From assembly GCA_016217585.1 (NCBI GenBank), contig JACRHQ010000124.1, positions 1-8,792 on the forward strand: a stretch of 8,792 nt of DNA, given 5' to 3'. How positions within the stretch are numbered: position 1 is the first letter of the stretch; each line of letters opens with the position of its first letter. Made by a program: the position numbers and the translations under genes. The stretch comes from Candidatus Omnitrophota bacterium (lineage in GTDB: Bacteria; Omnitrophota; Gorgyraeia; Zapsychrales; Zapsychraceae). Positions 4,909 to 8,792 of this stretch are shown in pieces. The notes below the pieces were generated by a model that had not been told where the DNA came from, ran no database searches, and was given only the letters and a program-made list of their open reading frames with translations.

Positions 4909-5943
4909 AAATTGCTCCAAAAACCTTACATCATTCTCAAAAAACAAACGGATGTCCTGGATGCCGTGTTTGAGCATCGCGATGCGCTCGACGCCCAGCC
5001 CGAAGGCAAGGCCGGTGTATTTCCCCTCGGGATAGCCGGCCGCGACAAACACCTTCGGATGCACCATGCCGCAGCCCATGATCTCCAGCCACCCCTTGCG
5101 CCGGCAGACCGAGCACCCCTTGCCGTCACAGATATAACAGGAAATGTCCACCTCGGCGGACGGTTCGGTAAACGGGAAAAAATGCGGGCGGAACCGCATC
5201 TTGATTTTTTCACCGAAAAATCTCCGGCAAAATACCGTCAAAAGCCCCTTGAGGTCCGAAAATTTGACGTCTTCATTGACCAGAAGCCCTTCGATCTGGT
5301 GGAACATGAACGAATGGCTGGCGTCCACCGCGTCGGGCCGGTACACCCTGCCGGGGACGATCACCCCGAACGGCGGCTGATATTTCCGCATGACGCGGAT
5401 CTGGGCCGGGGAGGTGTGGCTGCGCAGCAATTGATAACGGCCCGGACGATCGGGGTCGGGCAGCTCAAGATAAAACGTATCAAAGGCGTCGCGGGAAGGA
5501 TGGTCGACGGGGATGTTCAGGGCGGTAAAATTATTGAACTCCGTTTCGATCTCCGGGCCCTCCTGGACCACGAACCCCAGCCGCTCGAACATCCCGCAGA
5601 TATCATCGACGGTCTGCGTCAGGATGTGCTTGTGGCCCGGCGGGACCGTGACGCCGGGGACCGTGACGTCGATATCTTCGCCGGGATCCCTGGCCTGCCC
5701 GGCCTTGATAGTTTTAATTTTTTCCTCAACGATGCCGGAGACGTCGTTCTTCAGGTCGTTGACGCTCTTGCCGACGACGGGCCTTTGTTCGTGGGGGAGG
5801 GTCGCCAGGGAAGCGTAGATGTCCTGGACCAGCCCCTTGCGGCCGAGATATTTAACCCGGAAGGCTTCGAGGTCTTTGGGATCGGAGATCTGCTCCGCCT
5901 CCCGCCTGACCGTCTCCCGAATCTCCTGAAAATTCCAGCTCAT
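4906..5943 (-). CDS. pheS: Phenylalanyl-tRNA synthetase alpha subunit
   Basis: PheS is the catalytic alpha chain of class II phenylalanyl-tRNA synthetase and joins phenylalanine to tRNA-Phe using ATP. It has 345 residues, the usual size. Residues 1-85 form the N-terminal coiled coil that binds tRNA (KYLGRKGLVQDI at 31-42). The catalytic domain has a motif 1 region (HILTQTVDDICGMFERLGF, 106-124, with EGPEIETEFNNFTALN following), motif 2 (PGRVYRPDAVDASHSFMFHQ, 197-216), the phenylalanine pocket FPFTEPSAEVD (256-266) and motif 3 (GLAFGLGVERIAML, 311-324). Four cysteines at 269, 272, 277 and 280 form a CxxC-x4-CxxC knuckle that occurs in many bacterial PheS proteins. The ATG at 5941-5943 is chosen because GGAG lies 8 bases upstream and the family N-terminus starts here; the open frame extends 41 codons further, but that part overlaps trkH and has no family similarity. 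The gap to the trkH stop is 14 bases, so it is probably co-transcribed with trkAH. Confidence 0.97.
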   Translation of the reverse strand: MSWNFQEIRETVRREAEQISDPKDLEAFRVKYLGRKGLVQDIYASLATLPHEQRPVVGKSVNDLKNDVSGIVEEKIKTIKAGQARDPGEDIDVTVPGVTVPPGHKHILTQTVDDICGMFERLGFVVQEGPEIETEFNNFTALNIPVDHPSRDAFDTFYLELPDPDRPGRYQLLRSHTSPAQIRVMRKYQPPFGVIVPGRVYRPDAVDASHSFMFHQIEGLLVNEDVKFSDLKGLLTVFCRRFFGEKIKMRFRPHFFPFTEPSAEVDISCYICDGKGCSVCRRKGWLEIMGCGMVHPKVFVAAGYPEGKYTGLAFGLGVERIAMLKHGIQDIRLFFENDVRFLEQF

Positions 5944-5957
5944 CCACGCATCTCCAA

Positions 5958-7412
5958 TTATTTTTTCCACGTCGATGGAATAAAGAGGATCAACAGCGCG
6001 TAAAATTCCAGGCGTCCGGCCAGCATCAGGAAGGAAAGCACCCATTTGCCGGGCACCGAAATCCATCCGTAATTGTGCGTCGGCCCCACCTGGCCCAGCC
6101 CGGGGCCGCAGTTGCTCATCGAGGTCACCACCGCCGTCATGGCCGTCACGATATCTGTGCCGTCAGTCATAATTAAAACAAGCGTGCCGCCGAAAAACAT
6201 CAACAGGTATAAAACAAAAAACGAAAGGACGCCGGTGACCATCTTGTCTTCCAGGGCCCTGCCGTTAAATTTGACGGGCAAAATGGCGTTCGGGAAAACC
6301 GCCTGGAGGGTGTTGCGGGCGACGATTTTCACCGACAACAGGGCGCGGACCACCTTCAACCCGCCGGCGGTGGATCCTCCACAGGCACCGACAAAGATCA
6401 ATAACACAAGAATAAACTTCAGCACAGACGGCCAGAGATCGAAGTCGGCCGTCACAAATCCTGTTGATGTGGCGATCGACGCGACCTGAAAGGCCGCCTC
6501 GCGCAAAGGGGCCGCGGAGGCGCTGGACGCCGCCAGGACCCAGGCAAAAAACGGGGCCAGGATGACCATCATAAAAAAATACGTCCGGAATTCCTCGTCT
6601 TTGAAAAAATTCAGCGGCTTGCCTTTCAGGGCCTGATAAAACAGGACAAAATTGACCCCGCCCAAAAACATAAAAAGCGTCACCACCCACTGGACCGGCG
6701 GCCCGTAAGCGCCGATGCTGGCGTTTCTCGTCGAAAAACCGGCCGTGGCTATCGTGGCAAAGGTATGGCAAAGCGCGTCAAAGCCGGGCATGCCGCAGAC
6801 AAGCAGCGCAACCACTTCACACAAAGAAAGAAAAAAATACACGCCCAGGAGCTTTTTGGCCGTTTCCCTGATTTGGGGGGCGATGCGTTCCGTGGAAATT
6901 CCGGAGGCCTCCGCCTCATACAGCTGGAAGGTGTGGATGCCGACCGCGGGCAACAGGGCGATGTAAAGGACGACGATACCCGCGCCGCCCAGCCAGGTCG
7001 TGAGGCTGCGCCAGAAAAGGATGCCGCGCGGCAACACCTCGACGTCGGAGAATATGGAAGCGCCTGTCGTGGTAAACCCGCTGGTAATCTCAAAGACCGC
7101 GTCCGTATAATGCGGGACGACCCCGGCCAGATAAAGAGGGAGGGCGCCAAACAACATCAGAAGCACCCAGGACAATCCGACGATGGCCAGGCAATCTTTG
7201 GCGCCAATTTTTCGCGAGTGTTCTTTTTTGACGGGAAAAATCCACAAAAGGGCGCACGCAAGAACGACCCCCCAAAACATCGTCAAAAGGAAGGCTTTTG
7301 TTTCCCGGCTATGGGGGTCATCGTAAAGCGCCCAGCCCAAAGGGGCCGCCATGCAGCAGCAGGCGACAAGAATAATCCTGGAGATAATATTGATGACAAA
7401 CCGCTTGTGCAT
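5958..7412 (-). CDS. trkH: Trk potassium uptake system, membrane subunit TrkH
   Basis: TrkH is the ion-conducting membrane protein of the Trk potassium uptake system and works with the cytosolic gating ring TrkA. The 484-residue protein is of normal family length and strongly hydrophobic throughout. All four pore-loop filters are recognisable, each with its central glycine: TSGFTTTGAS (110-119), TIATAGFSTRN (220-230), ASIATSTGFVT (311-321) and SMSNCGPGLG (431-440). Also typical are RSLTTWLGGAGIVVL (135-149), GACGGSTAGGLKVVR (342-356), where the third-repeat gating loop is expected, and the C-terminal GRLEFYALLILFIPSTWKK. Start ATG at 7410-7412 is 6 bases after the trkA stop; a GGATG-like sequence overlapping that stop is the only ribosome-binding candidate, so translational coupling to trkA is likely. 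The protein starts in a hydrophobic helix without a cleavable signal, as expected for TrkH. Confidence 0.97.
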   Translation of the reverse strand: MHKRFVINIISRIILVACCCMAAPLGWALYDDPHSRETKAFLLTMFWGVVLACALLWIFPVKKEHSRKIGAKDCLAIVGLSWVLLMLFGALPLYLAGVVPHYTDAVFEITSGFTTTGASIFSDVEVLPRGILFWRSLTTWLGGAGIVVLYIALLPAVGIHTFQLYEAEASGISTERIAPQIRETAKKLLGVYFFLSLCEVVALLVCGMPGFDALCHTFATIATAGFSTRNASIGAYGPPVQWVVTLFMFLGGVNFVLFYQALKGKPLNFFKDEEFRTYFFMMVILAPFFAWVLAASSASAAPLREAAFQVASIATSTGFVTADFDLWPSVLKFILVLLIFVGACGGSTAGGLKVVRALLSVKIVARNTLQAVFPNAILPVKFNGRALEDKMVTGVLSFFVLYLLMFFGGTLVLIMTDGTDIVTAMTAVVTSMSNCGPGLGQVGPTHNYGWISVPGKWVLSFLMLAGRLEFYALLILFIPSTWKK

Positions 7413-7418
7413 GAGGGG

Positions 7419-8768
7419 TCATCCGCGCGTGAACAAGGCCTGGAGCTTCTTTGCGACATCCTTGTGACAGAACACGACCACGCGCTTGCCGGCTTCGATC
7501 TGCGTATCGCCTTTGGCCAAAACGACCTGTTTATCGTCGTAAACGGCGCCGACGATGGAATCTTTGGGAAATTTAATATGCTGAATAACGGCTTTGGTAA
7601 CAGGGGAACCTTCCTCGGGGACGAGCTCCATGGCCTCGGTTTCGCCTTCCAGAAATTTCGCCACCGACCATATGCCGCGTCCGCGGGCAAGACGCAGGAT
7701 GCGCTCGACGGCCAGATAATACGGGTTGATCGTCGCATCGATGTCCAGGGCATTGGTAATGGACATCAAATCTTTGTGTTGGGAAATGGTAATGGAGCTT
7801 TTGGCCCCCATTTTCTTGGCCAACACCGAACTGACCAGGTTGGCCTGGTCGTCGCCGGAGGTGGCGATAAAAACGTCCGCGGCCTCGGCGCCGCATTCCG
7901 CGAGGATGTCCGCTTCGGAAGGCGAGCCGTTGATGACCCGCACGGCCGTCAGCTCGCCGGCGACCTCTTTGGCCAGCTCCGCGTCTTCTTCCAGCAAGAT
8001 CACCTCGCGGCCCCGCTTGGCTAAAGACAGCGCCACATGCTTGCCCGTGATGGTCGCGCCATAAACGATGATTTTCCTGGGAAGTTTTACTTCGGGGTTG
8101 ACGAACGTCAGGAATTCGCCCAGCGACGAAGCGGGCAACAGGACATAAATACGGTCCTCCGCCCGGATCATGGAATCCCCGCGGGGGATGATGACGGAGT
8201 CTTTGCGGATGATCGAAATGATCAAAAACGGCCAGGGGAAATCCTCGTCGCGGACATCCGCGATGCGCAACCCGCACAAGGGCGACGCCGCGGTTATGTC
8301 AAAGGCCCTCAGCAAAATCCTGCCGCCGGCAAAATCGGCCACCTCGCTGGAACCGGGCGCCTCGACGATTTTAATAATGGCCTGGGCGGCCACGAGTTCA
8401 GGGTTGATAATCTCGTCGATATAAAACTGGTTGTACCCGGCCTGGCCGATCATGTTCTCCAGGGCGATGTTGCGCACACGGGCGATCCGCCGTTTGGCCC
8501 CCAATATCCCCGCCAGCGAGCAGACGACAAGGTTGGTCTCGTCCGAAGTCGTGACGGCCAGGACCAGATCGGCTTCCTGCACCCGCGCTTTTTTAAGTAC
8601 CTCCGGGTCGGCGCCATTGCCGACAACCACCTGGGCGTCAATCTTTTCGATGTCTTTTTGAACAACCTTGTCGCTGCGCTCGATCAAATAAACATCGTTA
8701 TTTTCTTCGGCCAAAAGTTTGGCCAGATTGATGCCGATTTTCCCGGCGCCGACGATAATAATCTTCAT
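7419..8768 (-). CDS. trkA: Trk potassium uptake regulatory subunit TrkA (double RCK)
   Basis: TrkA is the cytosolic nucleotide-binding protein that forms the gating ring under TrkH; NAD(H) and adenine nucleotides control opening. The 449-residue protein has the standard two tandem RCK units. First unit: RCK_N from MKIIIVGAGKIG with the GxGxxG loop at 7-12 and acidic Glu30 ending strand 2, then RCK_C (about 135-215). Second unit: RCK_N from residue 231 (RKIIVYGATITGKHVALSLA, with Glu259/Glu260), then RCK_C (about 370-449). In the second unit the glycine loop reads GATITG, with Thr at the second glycine position, so nucleotide binding there may be weak. I choose ATG at 8766-8768 because the family begins with this strand; a TTG at 8784-8786 would add six residues. 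No Shine-Dalgarno sequence is seen, and the promoter must lie beyond the right edge. trkH follows after 6 bases. Confidence 0.96.
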   Translation of the reverse strand: MKIIIVGAGKIGINLAKLLAEENNDVYLIERSDKVVQKDIEKIDAQVVVGNGADPEVLKKARVQEADLVLAVTTSDETNLVVCSLAGILGAKRRIARVRNIALENMIGQAGYNQFYIDEIINPELVAAQAIIKIVEAPGSSEVADFAGGRILLRAFDITAASPLCGLRIADVRDEDFPWPFLIISIIRKDSVIIPRGDSMIRAEDRIYVLLPASSLGEFLTFVNPEVKLPRKIIVYGATITGKHVALSLAKRGREVILLEEDAELAKEVAGELTAVRVINGSPSEADILAECGAEAADVFIATSGDDQANLVSSVLAKKMGAKSSITISQHKDLMSITNALDIDATINPYYLAVERILRLARGRGIWSVAKFLEGETEAMELVPEEGSPVTKAVIQHIKFPKDSIVGAVYDDKQVVLAKGDTQIEAGKRVVVFCHKDVAKKLQALFTRG

Positions 8769-8792
8769 AATAAACGCGATGTGCAAGTTTTA

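Noticed and set aside
5642..5671. 15-bp near-tandem repeat inside pheS (GGGACCGTGACG twice)
   Set aside because: It encodes VTVPGVTVP, but the loop has the same length as in E. coli PheS between the LPG motif and the following His, so there is no sign of an insertion. Probably chance codon similarity.
4822..6003. 393-codon open frame on the plus strand
   Set aside because: Antisense to pheS over nearly its whole length, low-complexity composition and no known motif. The real gene is on the minus strand.
5944..6066. 41-codon N-terminal extension of pheS
   Set aside because: It overlaps the 3' end of trkH and has no PheS similarity; the ATG at 5941-5943 has a GGAG site and the family N-terminus.
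6765..8024. 419-codon open frame on the plus strand
   Set aside because: Spans the junction of trkH and trkA in antisense, with no domain or ribosome site; a by-product of codon bias.
1..8792. Phage, transposon, CRISPR, defence or toxin-antitoxin system
   Set aside because: Every gene is a recognisable housekeeping or transport protein; no transposase, integrase, spaced direct repeats, tRNA-adjacent att site or small paired genes were found.

Overview
All identifiable genes lie on the minus strand and all but the last are complete. In order of transcription (right to left) they are trkA, trkH, pheS, pheT, a structured non-coding RNA that I read as 6S RNA, rarA, a 5-formyltetrahydrofolate cyclo-ligase gene, and the first 131 codons of rny (RNase Y), which runs off the left edge. 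The DNA is moderately GC-rich, protein families are intact and intergenic gaps are short. There is no mobile element, CRISPR array, toxin-antitoxin pair, tRNA or rRNA. The RNase Y, RCK-type TrkA and pheST arrangement indicate a free-living bacterium. Overall style (palindromic intergenic hairpins, few Shine-Dalgarno sites) would suit an uncultured lineage such as Omnitrophota or another deep-branching phylum, but this is a low-confidence guess from sequence alone.

Right part (4906-8768): potassium uptake genes trkA and trkH are separated by 6 bases, and trkH is followed after 14 bases by pheS, so these probably share one transcript. pheT follows pheS after a 95-base gap holding two hairpins. 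PheS and PheT form the alpha2-beta2 phenylalanyl-tRNA synthetase. This PheT lacks the N-terminal tRNA-binding OB domain found in most bacterial PheT proteins.

Middle (2491-2779): 289 bases without protein-coding sequence hold an extended -10 promoter, an RNA of about 158 nt with a long closing stem, central bubble and apical hairpin, and a 14-bp GC-rich hairpin beyond it. The 3' side of the bubble can form its own 8-bp hairpin that excludes an alternative helix, as in known 6S RNAs. Its position just ahead of rarA and the cyclo-ligase gene also fits 6S RNA.

Left part (1-2490): rarA (a fork-repair AAA+ ATPase), then a 91-base gap with a 15-bp tandem duplication and a likely promoter, then the cyclo-ligase gene, then an 86-base gap with two small hairpins and a strong ribosome binding site for rny.

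I found no credible new multi-gene system. The points most worth checking are the 6S-type RNA with its switchable structure, the shortened PheT, and the structured pheS-pheT gap.
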